Assembly: GCF_009870755.1 (NCBI RefSeq)
Contig: NZ_WLZU01000001.1
Span: 118,812 to 182,811, forward strand
DNA length: 64,000 nt
DNA from: Streptococcus halichoeri
Lineage (GTDB): Bacteria > Bacillota > Bacilli > Lactobacillales > Streptococcaceae
Reading direction: 5' to 3'
The position numbers and the translations under genes are program-made. Of the stretch, positions 7,961 to 18,952 are shown one piece after another (within the stretch, counting starts at the first letter, position 1; each line of letters begins with the position of its first letter). The notes under the pieces are model-generated. The model searched no databases and was not told the DNA's origin. It was given only the letters and a program-made list of their open reading frames with translations.

Positions 7961-9556
7961 CTAGTCTTCTTTGCGTTTAGTGGCAAGTACACCAGCAGAA
8001 GTCATGATAGATAGGGCCGCCACAGTGAAGAATGGGTTGACACTATCACCCGTTTGTGGCAAGTGCGCAGCAGTGTTTTGTGCTGCCATGTGTGGCGCCG
8101 CAGGCGTTGCTGCGTGGCTAGCTTTGCCATGGTTAGCTTTTGGTGCCGCTGGTTTGCCTTTGCCTGGTTTTTCTGGAGTGTGTGGAGCTTGAGGCTTAGT
8201 TTCCGGAGCTTTAGGCAGCTCTGGTGCCGGTTTAGGCGCAGGTGTCACCTCTGGTACATGAGGGATATCTGGCTGACTTGGAACTTCCGGTTTGCTTTCT
8301 GGATCCATAGGTTCAGCTGGTTGGTCCTCATGTTTAGCCTCAGGGGCCTTAGGTTCTTCGGGTTTAACCTCTGGCGTGCTTGGCGCTTTTGGTTTGTCCT
8401 CTGGCTTAACTTCCGGAGTTTTAGGCATGTCAGGCGTTTTCTCCTGCTCTTTTTTGAGCATGTCGAGCTTTGCCATCAAGTCTTGCAGTTCTTTTTCAAG
8501 CTTAGTCTTGTCCTCAGCGCTGAGCTTGCTTAAGTCTTTAAGCTTAGCAGTCGTTTCAGCTAGTTTTTCTTCAAGGCCCTTGATTGAGCCTTCTTTTTCA
8601 GCGATTTTTGCTTGAATTTCGGCTAGTTTTTTCTCTAGTTGAGCTTTCTCATCAGCACTGAGTTCTTTTTGGCTATTAAGCTGTGCCTCAACGTCCGCTT
8701 TGTCCTTGCTGAGCTTTTCTTTTTCAGCAGTTAGTGTAGAGACCTGACTCTCGGCTGTATCTTTTTCGGCAGTAAGCTTGTTAACAGCGGCTTGACCTTT
8801 TTCTACCTTAACTTGCAGACTAGAAATTTGCTCTTTCTTAGCCTCTAATTCGGCTTGCAGTTTTGCTTTGTCTTCTTTATTAGTTGCTTCTGTTGCTTGT
8901 AGTTTTTCTTGAAGATTGGTTAGGTCTTTTTCTTCTTGTTCTAACTTAGATTTTAAGTCTTGATTTTGTTTAGTAGCATCAGTGATTTTTTCACTAAGTT
9001 CTTTAACTTTCTCTTGACTTGTTTTTAAAGACTGTTCAGTGCGTTCAGATCTTGCTTGTAAGTCTTTCATTTTAGTATTTAATTCAGCTTTTTCTTTTTT
9101 AGAATCTTCTAAATTAGTTAGAAGCTTTTGGTGCTCATCTTTTAATTTATCTCTTTCAGAAGTTAATTCAGAGTTGCTTTGAGTAGCTTGTTTCAATTCA
9201 TTTTTATACTTATTTCGCTCCTCGCCATACTTAACCATTTCATCAAGCGCTTGATCTAGAGCTTTTTCCTTAGTTATTTTATCTAGTGCTTGTTCGACTT
9301 TTTCACTATATGCTTTAATATTGTTTTTCTGTTGTGCACCGCTGTTGTTAAAAACAGTTAATTTAATAGCTTCTTCTTCCAACTTGTTCCATTTTGCTTT
9401 AAGCTTTTTGTATCTTTCCTCAACTTGTTTCCCAAATAGTAAAATACTGTTTACATCTTCCGCCCGTACTGTCCCTTGTCCACTCAACAATCCGGCACTG
9501 ACGACAAGGCTTGCTAACACCGCCTTTTTCGTCCAATTCCTATGGTGCTTTGCCAT
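7961..9556 (-). CDS. M-like LPXTG surface protein 2 (class B)
   Basis: The start at 9556 (MAKHHRNWTKK) is preferred over an ATG 21 nt upstream because AGGAGA lies just before it. The 531-residue protein has a signal peptide (1-32, ending GTVRA). A helical N-terminal part contains LDQALDEMVKY, and coiled coil runs to about 370. A Pro-rich wall region has many KPE/TPE repeats (375-498), and LPQTGD begins at 499, followed by the anchor and KRKED. It lacks the globular head of class A proteins. Parts of its Pro-rich region match M-like gene 4 (ESKPEVPSQPD) and gene 3 (DLMAKLDMLKKE). The ligand is unknown; M-type proteins usually bind fibrinogen, immunoglobulin, albumin or plasminogen. Confidence 0.9.
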   Translation of the reverse strand: MAKHHRNWTKKAVLASLVVSAGLLSGQGTVRAEDVNSILLFGKQVEERYKKLKAKWNKLEEEAIKLTVFNNSGAQQKNNIKAYSEKVEQALDKITKEKALDQALDEMVKYGEERNKYKNELKQATQSNSELTSERDKLKDEHQKLLTNLEDSKKEKAELNTKMKDLQARSERTEQSLKTSQEKVKELSEKITDATKQNQDLKSKLEQEEKDLTNLQEKLQATEATNKEDKAKLQAELEAKKEQISSLQVKVEKGQAAVNKLTAEKDTAESQVSTLTAEKEKLSKDKADVEAQLNSQKELSADEKAQLEKKLAEIQAKIAEKEGSIKGLEEKLAETTAKLKDLSKLSAEDKTKLEKELQDLMAKLDMLKKEQEKTPDMPKTPEVKPEDKPKAPSTPEVKPEEPKAPEAKHEDQPAEPMDPESKPEVPSQPDIPHVPEVTPAPKPAPELPKAPETKPQAPHTPEKPGKGKPAAPKANHGKASHAATPAAPHMAAQNTAAHLPQTGDSVNPFFTVAALSIMTSAGVLATKRKED

Positions 9557-9593
9557 GTTTTCTAATCTCCTTTTCATTTATAGCACCCATCAG

Positions 9594-9611
9594 TATATAT
9601 ATATATATATA
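9594..9611 (-). repeat. (TA)9 tract in the promoter of M-like gene 2
   Basis: Eighteen bases of pure TA, preceded on the minus strand by AATTCCGTGACCTTGAG and followed by CTGATGGG. TATACT is 18 nt from TGACCT. The distance from the tract to the start codon is 37 nt, as in M-like gene 6. Confidence 0.9.
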
Positions 9612-9805
9612 CTCAAGGTCACGGAATTGCTGCATTTCAAAAAATGTGAACAAGTCTGTGAAGGGGCTTGAAGCCTTGTTTTTCCGGCTTTTTTTGCTGC
9701 GATGCCTCCCCGGTAGTAGCGGCTTATCTGGAGCCTTTGGGGCTAGGGTGATGGGTGCTAATAACTATTTTTTTCGGGGGTGGGTGAGTGTGAGATGATT
9801 AATAG

Positions 9806-9835
9806 TTGCGTTTACGGGAGAGCTTTTGATATAAT
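9806..9835 (+). promoter_or_regulatory. ctsR-clpC promoter
   Basis: TTGCGT (9806-9811), an 18-nt spacer and TATAAT (9830-9835). It lies directly before the CtsR operator. Confidence 0.7.
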
Positions 9836-9838
9836 GAA

Positions 9839-9855
9839 AGTCAGTTTTAGTCAAA
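9839..9855 (+). promoter_or_regulatory. CtsR operator
   Basis: AGTCAGT-TTT-AGTCAAA has the 7-3-7 heptad arrangement of the CtsR box (RGTCAAA-NAN-RGTCAAA); the second heptad is exact and the first has two mismatches. It covers the expected transcription start, which would give autorepression of ctsR-clpC. Confidence 0.8.
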
Positions 9856-9899
9856 TTGACGAACCTTGTAAATGTGAGACAAAAAGGAGGGAGAGCAGG

Positions 9900-10361
9900 A
9901 TGCCTAGCAAAAATACTTCAGATAGCATTGAGGAATACATTAAGGAATTGTTGGCGCAGTCTGGGATTGCAGAGATTAAGCGCTCGATGCTGGCAGACTC
10001 TTTTCAGGTGGTTCCTAGTCAGATTAACTATGTGATTAAAACGCGTTTTACTGAGAGTCGAGGTTATGAGGTCGAAAGTAAGCGTGGCGGGGGTGGCTAT
10101 ATCCGGATTGCTAAGGTGCATTTTTCGGATAAGCACCATTTAATAGGAAGTCTTCGTGGCTCGTTGAAGGAAACCATGAGTGAGGCGCTGTTTACTGATT
10201 CGGTGCAGCTGCTCTATAATGAAAATCTGATCACTGAGCGTGAAGGCAATTTGATTTTAGCGATGGCAACGAATGAAGTGCTTGGGGGAGATGCTCCAAC
10301 GATTCGGGCCCGGATGTTTTATCGCCTTTTGCAGCGGATTGATAGAAAGGGGTCCCTCTAA
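9900..10361 (+). CDS. ctsR: CtsR, class III heat-shock repressor
   Basis: A 153-residue protein beginning MPSKNTSDSIEEYIKELL. The winged-helix DNA-binding domain covers about the first 70 residues and includes the ESKRGGGGYIRI wing with its Gly-rich tip, the temperature sensor known in CtsR. An open frame extends 120 nt upstream, but AGGAGG before position 9900 and family length fix this start. It represses clp and gro genes until heat inactivates it or ClpCP removes it. Its stop shares one base with the clpC start (TAATG). Operators are present upstream of its own gene and of groES. Confidence 0.95.
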   Translation: MPSKNTSDSIEEYIKELLAQSGIAEIKRSMLADSFQVVPSQINYVIKTRFTESRGYEVESKRGGGGYIRIAKVHFSDKHHLIGSLRGSLKETMSEALFTDSVQLLYNENLITEREGNLILAMATNEVLGGDAPTIRARMFYRLLQRIDRKGSL

Positions 10362-12802
10362 TGGTTGACTACTCTAAAAAGATGCGAGACATCTTTCAAC
10401 AAGCGCAGTACCAAGCTGCGCGTTACGACAGCCAATTCTTAGAGACTTGGCACATTCTTTTAGCAATGGTCAAGGTAGAAAATTCTTTGGCTGGCCTGGT
10501 GTTTAGTGACTTTGAGCATAGTATTCCGATGGAAGAATACGAAGCGGCAGCGATTTTAGCTATGGGTAAAAGCCCTAAGGAAGAGGTAACTAAGGTGCCG
10601 TTGCGTCTGCAATCACGGGGATTGGAGGCGATTTTAGCTTTTGCGGCAACGATTCAAGAGGTGACCGGAGCCAAGGATGTGGGGTCAGAGCATGTGCTTT
10701 TTGCGATGCTTTTGAATCCTGATGTTTTGGCGTGCCGTGTGCTAGAATTGGCGGGCTTTAAGCTCAAGGACGACGGCAAGGGTGCTTTTCGTTTGACGGA
10801 TTTGCGTCGGGCACTTGAGATGCATGCGGGTTATTCAAAGGCGACTATTAAGGCTGTCCATGATCTGCGTAAGCCCAAAAAAGCCAAGGCTGGTGGTTTT
10901 TCAGAGATGATGAAACCACAAGCGACAGGGGACTTGTCTGATTTTACGCGCGATTTGACAGAGCTTGCGCGTCAGGGCAAGCTTGAGCCGGTGATTGGGC
11001 GTGAGGCAGAGGTGTCACGGATGGTGCAGATTCTCAGCCGCAAGACCAAGAATAATCCGGTCTTGGTTGGTGATGCTGGTGTCGGGAAAACGGCGCTTGC
11101 TTATGGCTTAGCCCAGCGGATTGTGGCTGGGACAACGACTTATGAGCTGCGTGAGATGCGGGTGTTGGAGCTAGACATGATAAGTGTGGTTGCTGGCACG
11201 CGCTTTAGGGGCGATTTTGAAGAACGGATGAATCAAATCATTGCTAATATTGAAGCTGACGGCAAGATTATTTTATTTGTGGATGAGTTGCACACTATTA
11301 TGGGGTCAGGTAGTGGGATTGATAGCACTTTAGATGCGGCGAATATTTTGAAACCTGCCCTTTCCCGGGGCACGCTTCATATGGTTGGTGCCACGACCCA
11401 AGAAGAATATCAAAAGCATATTGAAAAAGATGCTGCGCTTTCTCGCCGCTTTGCCAAGATTTTGATTGACGAACCAAGTGAGGCTGATGCGACTGAGATT
11501 CTTATGGGGTTGAAGTCGACTTATGAAACGTTTCATCATGTGACGATTGCACGCGAAACAGTGGAGACAGCAGTCAAGATGGCGCATCGCTATTTAACAA
11601 GCAAGCATCTCCCTGATTCTGCGATTGACCTACTGGATGAGGCGAGCGCAACTGTCCAAGGTTTGGTGCAAAAGGAAGTGCCTAAGGAGCTGACACCGGC
11701 CGATCAGGCGCTGATTGCTGGTGATATGAAACGCGTCTCTAAGCTGCTTAAGCAAACACAGGATGAGAGCGAGCCTAAGGCAGTTGCAGTGACACCAGAC
11801 CACATTTTGACCACCTTGAGCAAGCTATCTGGCATTCCAGTTGAAAAACTAAGCCGGGCAGACAGTCAGAAATATTTGCGCCTCGAAACAGAACTACACC
11901 AGCGAGTGATTGGCCAAGAGCAGGCTGTTTCTGTCATTGCTCGCGCTATCCGGCGTAATCAATCTGGCATTCGCACAGGCAAGCGGCCGATTGGTTCTTT
12001 CATGTTCTTAGGCCCAACAGGTGTTGGTAAAACAGAACTCGCCAAGGCTTTGGCAGAAGTGCTCTTTGATGATGCGTCTGCGCTGATTCGTTTTGACATG
12101 TCCGAATACATGGAGAAATTTGCGGCAAGCCGGCTAAATGGCGCACCGCCGGGCTATGTTGGCTATGATGAAGGAGGCGAGCTGACAGAAAAAGTGCGCA
12201 ATAAGCCCTATGCTGTGCTCTTGTTTGACGAAGTCGAAAAAGCCCACCCAGACATCTTTAATGTCTTGCTGCAAGTGCTTGATGACGGTATGCTGACAGA
12301 TAGCCGGGGTCGTAAGGTTGATTTTTCAAATACCATTATTATCATGACCAGTAACCTGGGCGCAACAGCCTTGCGCGATGATAAGACCGTTGGTTTTGGG
12401 GCCAAGGCTGTCAGCCAGGACCACAAGGCTATGGAAAGCCGAATTATGGAAGAGCTAAAACGCGCCTACCGCCCAGAATTCATCAACCGGATTGATGAGA
12501 AGGTGGTCTTCCACAGCTTGAGTCAGGCCAACATTAAAGATATTGTGAAAATTATGGTCAAGCCACTGGTAGCTGTCTTGGCAGAAAAAGGCGTGACGCT
12601 GAAATTACAGCCGTCAGTGCTCAACCATCTGGCAACTATTGGCTATGATGCAGAGAATGGGGCAAGGCCTCTGCGCCGCGCTATCCAAACAACCATCGAA
12701 GACCCGCTGTCAGAATTGATCCTAGCTGGCAAGCTGTCAGCCGGGCAAACACTGAAAGTTGGCTTGAAGCAGCAAAAGGTGACCTTCGATAGTGTTTCTT
12801 AA
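10361..12802 (+). CDS. clpC: ClpC, AAA+ unfoldase of the ClpCP protease
   Basis: This 813-residue protein has an N-terminal Clp_N repeat domain (about 1-150) and two AAA+ modules. Module 1 has Walker [11 protein letters not shown] (near residue 241) and Walker B LFVDELHT; module 2 has Walker [11 protein letters not shown] (near residue 550) and Walker [14 protein letters not shown] Clp D2-small domain follows. It unfolds substrates and feeds them to ClpP, including CtsR. The middle region between the modules looks short, and the [10 protein letters not shown]... segment lacks an obvious long coiled coil. It is co-transcribed with ctsR and followed by a strong terminator. Confidence 0.95.
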   Translation: MVDYSKKMRDIFQQAQYQAARYDSQFLETWHILLAMVKVENSLAGLVFSDFEHSIPMEEYEAAAILAMGKSPKEEVTKVPLRLQSRGLEAILAFAATIQEVTGAKDVGSEHVLFAMLLNPDVLACRVLELAGFKLKDDGKGAFRLTDLRRALEMHAGYSKATIKAVHDLRKPKKAKAGGFSEMMKPQATGDLSDFTRDLTELARQGKLEPVIGREAEVSRMVQILSRKTKNNPVLVGDAGVGKTALAYGLAQRIVAGTTTYELREMRVLELDMISVVAGTRFRGDFEERMNQIIANIEADGKIILFVDELHTIMGSGSGIDSTLDAANILKPALSRGTLHMVGATTQEEYQKHIEKDAALSRRFAKILIDEPSEADATEILMGLKSTYETFHHVTIARETVETAVKMAHRYLTSKHLPDSAIDLLDEASATVQGLVQKEVPKELTPADQALIAGDMKRVSKLLKQTQDESEPKAVAVTPDHILTTLSKLSGIPVEKLSRADSQKYLRLETELHQRVIGQEQAVSVIARAIRRNQSGIRTGKRPIGSFMFLGPTGVGKTELAKALAEVLFDDASALIRFDMSEYMEKFAASRLNGAPPGYVGYDEGGELTEKVRNKPYAVLLFDEVEKAHPDIFNVLLQVLDDGMLTDSRGRKVDFSNTIIIMTSNLGATALRDDKTVGFGAKAVSQDHKAMESRIMEELKRAYRPEFINRIDEKVVFHSLSQANIKDIVKIMVKPLVAVLAEKGVTLKLQPSVLNHLATIGYDAENGARPLRRAIQTTIEDPLSELILAGKLSAGQTLKVGLKQQKVTFDSVS

Positions 12803-12805
12803 AAA

Positions 12806-12897
12806 AGTATCTGAACAGATTGTGTGACTCCTAACGTTAGACGACACAGGCTAACGTTTTGGGAGACCTTTTCCATCTGTTTGGGTGCTTTTTTTTG
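12806..12897 (+). terminator. Branched terminator after clpC
   Basis: A 16-nt outer stem (12806-12821 with 12875-12890, G-U pairs allowed) encloses a second inverted repeat (CTCCTAACGTTAG / CTAACGTTTTGGGAG). It ends in a run of eight T residues. Confidence 0.8.
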
Positions 12898-13135
12898 CTG
12901 CTGATCAAGGCTAGGAGTGGCGCTGGATCACAATGAACTACGCCAAGTAAGCAGGATGAAAAGCCAAGCTAAAAAGCAGGCTTTTGTGAGGCTAGCTAGA
13001 AGAACTTGCGGTTCTTGCTGGTTTACTTTGTGGGGCCACAGACCTGTGTGATGCTCCTCGCCCGAGCTGGATGATAGGATAAAACAGTGGTGTAGCTGCG
13101 GGTTAGCGGGATATTTAAATTTTGCTTATTTTTGT

Positions 13136-13152
13136 CTTGACTATTTTTGACC
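13136..13152 (-). promoter_or_regulatory. CtsR operator overlapping the groES promoter
   Basis: Read on the minus strand this is GGTCAAA-AAT-AGTCAAG, a 7-3-7 CtsR box with one mismatch. It contains the TTGACT -35 hexamer of the groES promoter; the TACAAT -10 box is at 13159-13164. Confidence 0.8.
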
Positions 13153-13173
13153 AAGTGATACAATAGAATTATC

Positions 13174-13200
13174 TTAGCACTCGGTACAATAGAGTGCTAA
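13174..13200 (+). promoter_or_regulatory. CIRCE element (HrcA operator) of groESL
   Basis: Perfect inverted repeat TTAGCACTC-N9-GAGTGCTAA just after the -10 box. HrcA binds this element. Together with the CtsR box it gives dual control of groESL. Confidence 0.97.
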
Positions 13201-13234
13201 AAAATCACGAAATATTTTAGTTGGAGGAAAAACC

Positions 13235-13519
13235 ATGATTAAACCATTAGGTGACCGTGTGGTCGTTAAAGTCGACGAAGAAAAAGAACAAACCATTGGT
13301 GGTTTTGTTCTGGCTGGTGCCCACACGCAAGCGACTAAACAAGCAACCGTGCTTGCTGTCAGCGAGACGGGCCTTCGTACAATCACTGGCGAAGTGATTC
13401 CAGCTGCTGTTAGTGTTGGTGATCGCGTCTTAGTGGAAGCTGACCAAGGCGTTCCCGTAACAGTTGACGATGAGAAGGTCGTCTTAGTCCGCGAAGCTAA
13501 TATTCTAGCAATTTTGTAA
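13235..13519 (+). CDS. groES: GroES co-chaperonin
   Basis: This 94-residue protein starts [13 protein letters not shown] and has the mobile-loop sequence [12 protein letters not shown] (residues 18-29) that contacts GroEL. It forms the heptameric lid of the GroEL folding chamber in the cytoplasm. TTGGAGGAA precedes the ATG. It is first in a two-gene operon under CIRCE and CtsR control; groEL follows after 106 nt. Confidence 0.96.
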   Translation: MIKPLGDRVVVKVDEEKEQTIGGFVLAGAHTQATKQATVLAVSETGLRTITGEVIPAAVSVGDRVLVEADQGVPVTVDDEKVVLVREANILAIL

Positions 13520-13589
13520 GCCTAGCTGCGGTAGCCTCAGTGAGGCAGTCATTGCTGAGCAAAAGCCTTGATTGAGACGAGGTCTTTGA

Positions 13590-15260
<1,671 letters not shown>

Positions 15261-15271
15261 TAAGATAAGAC

Positions 15272-15323
15272 ATAAAACACTAAAGGCTTGGATCTTTTTT
15301 GTCCATAGCCTTTAGTGTTTTTA
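15272..15323. terminator. Bidirectional terminator between groEL and the dipeptidase gene
   Basis: ATAAAACACTAAAGGCT / AGCCTTTAGTGTTTTTAT inverted repeat, with T runs on both strands. It serves groEL and the convergent dipeptidase gene. Confidence 0.9.
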
Positions 15324-15468
15324 TGGTATGTCTGAGATGTCAGCCCCACTTTTTTACCAGTCAGAGCTTTGCTTGTGCGGTGCAGCTCTTGCTTGCTACT
15401 GCAACCCTTGCTGTGGACCATCCTTGGTGCGGCCTGTCCTGGCTGCTGCAGCTCCATACTGCTGCGGG

Positions 15469-16965
15469 TTATTTTTTGGTTTTATCGTCTTTTTTGCTGC
15501 TGTCTTTTTCTAAGCGGGCTTCGATTTCTTTGAGCCGTTTGAAGGTTTTAGCTGCGCGTTCCTTGGAAAGCTTGGTTTCTTTTTCAGCGGCAGCTTGAGG
15601 ATCACTCTTGACCAGGTTGGTTAATTCCTGATTGGTTTGCTCTTGCTCTTTCATCCAGGTTTTTTCCCATTGCTTGACCTCGTCAATGACCTGTGTGCCA
15701 AATTGTTTTGGATTGGCTGCGACCATGTTATTGATATGTGAAATACTCCAGTACCACGACTTTTTATTGTATTTGGTGCTCTTTTCTTGGTAGGCCTGAT
15801 AGGTATCTGTGATATTAGCTAAATAAGGCAAATAAGGGGCATTGCGCGGGCTGCCAATGGCTAGCCACATGACACCGCCGCCTAATTCGGCTGGCATATC
15901 AGGCTGTAATTGGAAAATATGGGCTTCCATAACATTGGGGTTGGAAATAGGATAGGCATAGCCTTTGACGGCTTTTTTGGATTTTGGCTTGCCTTTGCCA
16001 TCTAATGCCATCTGATCAAGTGGTTTGAGATTGAGCCCCTCAAAGCGGTTGCGCTGGAGCTTCATCGCATCCTCAAGGCTTAGCTTTTTATCACTGCTTT
16101 GCAATAGCTCATAGTTGGCATCCTTGTAAGTGACCTTGGCATCAGGGTTGAGTGATTTGATACCGGAATAGACGCGCGAGCGATTGGCGTCATCCATTGG
16201 GGGATTGTAGGAGCGGGCGATGTGGAATTGGCCGTCCACTTCCTGATAGGTTTTGGCTTTTTTAGCGAGGCTTTCCACCCCTTTTGAAGCGATGACTCTG
16301 TCTTTGTCCTTGAAGTTGACATGACCGAGGTAGAAGGTATTAGGAAAGACGGCAAACTTATCATCAGGGAATTTGATAGCTACATATTGGTGACCAGATA
16401 ATATTTCCATGTACCAAACCCCGTCTTTGTCAGCTAAAACGACAATATTGCCCTCTGCGGCCCCCTTGTCATCAATGATACTGGCGATTTTTTCAATGCC
16501 TTGCTTAGCTGTTTTGACATAGGGCAAGACCATGCTGGTCATTGATGACTCTGCTAAACCATCTTTGACATAGGGATCTTGCTTTTGGATTTTCTTATTA
16601 GCTGAAGCAGAGACTGTCGCAGACATGGAAACCCCATGTTCATTAAAACCGGCTTCGTCAAAGACTCCGTCTTTAGGAGTAACGTCAGGCACGGCAGTGT
16701 AGCGGTAGGCGTGCTGTGGCAGTGGGTATTCAAAGCCATTAGACTGGTCTTTCCATTTGGCTCCTTTGGCATTGTCCTTGGCTTTGTAAACGATAAAGTT
16801 TTTATTATGATTAGGCTCTAAGTCCTCTGTGCGTCCAAACAGAGTTGTTCCATCAGTGGTGAGATTTTTTCCAATGATAAAGCCAGTGCAGGCATCCACT
16901 TGGCTTTGTAGAGCCAGCGTTGAGAGCAGTGTGATAGCTCCAAAGGCTATTTTTTTCTTGTTCAT
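15469..16965 (-). CDS. pepD: Secreted C69-family dipeptidase
   Basis: This 498-residue protein has a hydrophobic N-terminal segment followed by VDACTGFIIGK. Cys-26 is the expected N-terminal nucleophile exposed by processing, followed by the family's GRTED motif. The peptidase C69 fold fills most of the protein. The last ~70 residues are a Lys/Glu-rich helical tail (KEIEARLEKDSSKKDDKTKK). The family cleaves dipeptides; the signal-like leader suggests export or self-processing. GGAGG precedes the ATG at 16965. It is monocistronic, with its own promoter, and converges on groEL. Confidence 0.9.
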   Translation of the reverse strand: MNKKKIAFGAITLLSTLALQSQVDACTGFIIGKNLTTDGTTLFGRTEDLEPNHNKNFIVYKAKDNAKGAKWKDQSNGFEYPLPQHAYRYTAVPDVTPKDGVFDEAGFNEHGVSMSATVSASANKKIQKQDPYVKDGLAESSMTSMVLPYVKTAKQGIEKIASIIDDKGAAEGNIVVLADKDGVWYMEILSGHQYVAIKFPDDKFAVFPNTFYLGHVNFKDKDRVIASKGVESLAKKAKTYQEVDGQFHIARSYNPPMDDANRSRVYSGIKSLNPDAKVTYKDANYELLQSSDKKLSLEDAMKLQRNRFEGLNLKPLDQMALDGKGKPKSKKAVKGYAYPISNPNVMEAHIFQLQPDMPAELGGGVMWLAIGSPRNAPYLPYLANITDTYQAYQEKSTKYNKKSWYWSISHINNMVAANPKQFGTQVIDEVKQWEKTWMKEQEQTNQELTNLVKSDPQAAAEKETKLSKERAAKTFKRLKEIEARLEKDSSKKDDKTKK

Positions 16966-17004
16966 AAGGAACCTCCAGTTAGATGTGTTAGCGCTTTCTC
17001 ATGT

Positions 17005-17033
17005 AGTATAAGCTGCTAGCTAGAAATTTTCAA
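17005..17033 (-). promoter_or_regulatory. Promoter of the dipeptidase gene
   Basis: On the minus strand TTGAAA (17028-17033), a 17-nt spacer and TATACT (17005-17010), about 40 nt before the start codon. Confidence 0.7.
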
Positions 17034-17153
17034 GCTGTAAGCTAAGGTTTGTATAAATGTAATCTATCTAAATTTTAAGATAAGTGAGAAAAATGCTTGC
17101 GCATAAAGCTGGACAATCTTCAGTTGGACTTTTCGAAGTGGCTGAAAATTTGC

Positions 17154-17159
17154 TATAAT
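17154..17159 (+). promoter_or_regulatory. Extended -10 promoter of the TcaA-like gene
   Basis: TGCTATAAT, an extended -10 box, lies 29 nt before the ATG; the -35 match is weak. Confidence 0.6.
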
Positions 17160-17188
17160 GGTCATAAAAACGAGCAGTTAGGAGACCT

Positions 17189-18817
17189 ATGATGAAACCA
17201 AGGCATAAAGGAAAGTTAGCTCTCATGGTCCTTGTGGGCCTTGTGCTACTTGGTTTAGCTGGTGGGGCTTTTTATTTTTCAAAGGGAGCCACCGCTACGC
17301 GTTACGTTAAAGCACGGCAAAAGCCGGGCAATACATTTGAAAATATCAAAGCATTTTTGATTTGGCAAGATAACAACCAACAGTTAACCTCAGATGAGGC
17401 ACGCTTTGCAACATTTAACAAGCTAACCACAACAGAAGCTAAGCAAATGAAGGCTGTTTTAAAAAAGGCTAGCAGTGGTGATGCCACTTACATGAAGGTG
17501 GTTGGTCGCCGCTTTGGCATTTTCCCAGATTATCGGGTAGCCGTAAAGCCCCTCACTTTGACCATCAAGACTAATGTGGCTAAGAGTGATATTTTGCTGA
17601 ATCAAAAACTGGTGGCTACGACACAAACTGACCATGATACCCTTGTTGTCAAACGGCTCCCCAAGGCCTCTTATCACATCGCTCTAAATGGCAATTACAA
17701 AGGTAAGCCGGTGCATGTGACCAAGGATTATGATGGTCAAGAGACGACAATCGACTTGAGCGTTGCCATCAAACAGTTTAAGGTCGTTAGTGACCTGAAG
17801 GACGGGGAAGTCTACGCTGATGGTATACGGATTGGCACCTTAAAAGACGGCAGCTTTACCGTGACAGATTTTCCCGTCACCCCAACCAGCAAACTTTTTG
17901 TCAAGAAAAACTTCCCTGATGGCCAATTAAAATCCAAAAAAGTTCCCCTAGCACCGATCAGCGATGGGGAGACCGTTGATGTATCAATTGGGAATCTCTT
18001 GGATGACAATATGGCCACAAAGGTTCTCTTGTCTGCCTTTAACCACCTCATGGCCTATACCGTTAGCCAGCAAGATCCGCCAGACCTCGCTGCAGTTTTT
18101 GAGCAGGGCGCTAGTAACGCCTTTTACAAGGGCCTCAAAGAGAGTGTTAAGAGTAAGCTGATGACAGATCGCCGTAAAGCCAGCCACTTTGCCATCCCAA
18201 ACATTAGCTTAAGGCACTTGCAGCAAGTGGGTAAAACCAGCTATGTACTTGACTTTGCAGCTTTATATGATTACACCTATGACAAGGATACCGATCCAGC
18301 TAAGCAAACCTCAGGCCATGTGACTCAGGATATTTCTGGGCAAATGACCGTCAAAAAACGTGACGGCCACTACTTGGTTAGTCACTCTGGTACCAACAGT
18401 ATTACGGCAACTGGCGAAAAAAGCGACCTGAAAGCGCCAGCTATTTTCCCAGAAGATCTGATTGGCACCTGGAGCATGGACAAAGACGGTGTGCACTACC
18501 GCTTGGCATTTGCCAAAGACGGCAAAGTAAGCCTCAGCCAGATATTCAAAGACAAGAAAAAAGCTCCAATCACCAAAAGTCTCAAGGTTCTCAAAGCAGA
18601 GGAAAAGGGCGACAAGCGCTATGTCTTTACCTGCGAGCCGGGCGCTGACACGACAGTTTTTACTATTGGTGGCGGCCTTGGTGGCCAAAACGTGGCCTAT
18701 GCCCATGGGGCCTTGGTGGATGGTAATAAGCTGACGCTGCTCTTATGGCAAACCCAGCAAGGACACGCCTTTGACTACAGCAAGCCCCTGCCTGGCCCAA
18801 GGCTGACTAAGGAATAA
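17189..18817 (+). CDS. TcaA/YvbJ-like single-pass membrane protein
   Basis: A 542-residue protein with a short basic cytoplasmic start, one membrane helix (about residues 9-30) and a large extracellular part. The arrangement of beta-rich repeats (IKTNVAKSDILLNQK near 128, DGEVYADGIRIGT near 205) resembles the TcaA second to fourth domains, followed by an NTF2-like region (ATKVLLSAFNHLMAY onward). It lacks the N-terminal zinc ribbon of YvbJ. The last ~115 residues (LIGTWSMDKDGVHYRLAF onward) look like an added lipocalin-like domain. TcaA-type proteins affect cell-wall properties and glycopeptide response; the function here is inferred. AGGAGA precedes the start. Confidence 0.75.
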   Translation: MMKPRHKGKLALMVLVGLVLLGLAGGAFYFSKGATATRYVKARQKPGNTFENIKAFLIWQDNNQQLTSDEARFATFNKLTTTEAKQMKAVLKKASSGDATYMKVVGRRFGIFPDYRVAVKPLTLTIKTNVAKSDILLNQKLVATTQTDHDTLVVKRLPKASYHIALNGNYKGKPVHVTKDYDGQETTIDLSVAIKQFKVVSDLKDGEVYADGIRIGTLKDGSFTVTDFPVTPTSKLFVKKNFPDGQLKSKKVPLAPISDGETVDVSIGNLLDDNMATKVLLSAFNHLMAYTVSQQDPPDLAAVFEQGASNAFYKGLKESVKSKLMTDRRKASHFAIPNISLRHLQQVGKTSYVLDFAALYDYTYDKDTDPAKQTSGHVTQDISGQMTVKKRDGHYLVSHSGTNSITATGEKSDLKAPAIFPEDLIGTWSMDKDGVHYRLAFAKDGKVSLSQIFKDKKKAPITKSLKVLKAEEKGDKRYVFTCEPGADTTVFTIGGGLGGQNVAYAHGALVDGNKLTLLLWQTQQGHAFDYSKPLPGPRLTKE

Positions 18818-18861
18818 CCCCAAACCAGCCAGACTCCTCTGATAGAATAAACAAGGTAACT

Positions 18862-18952
18862 AAAAAACCCTCTTAGGTCATGGAATCCTTACGACTAGCT
18901 TCTCACAGCAGCTAACGATTGGCAAGGCTTTCAATGATGTCAGAGGGTTTTT
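18862..18952. terminator. Bidirectional terminator with large loop
   Basis: AAAAAACCCTCT on the left pairs with AGAGGGTTTTT on the right, and additional TCAT/ATGA pairing extends the stem. It lies between two convergent genes. Confidence 0.7.

Noticed and set aside
9780..9899. N-terminal extension of CtsR
   Set aside because: The extension contains the promoter and the CtsR operator; AGGAGG and family length place the start at 9900.
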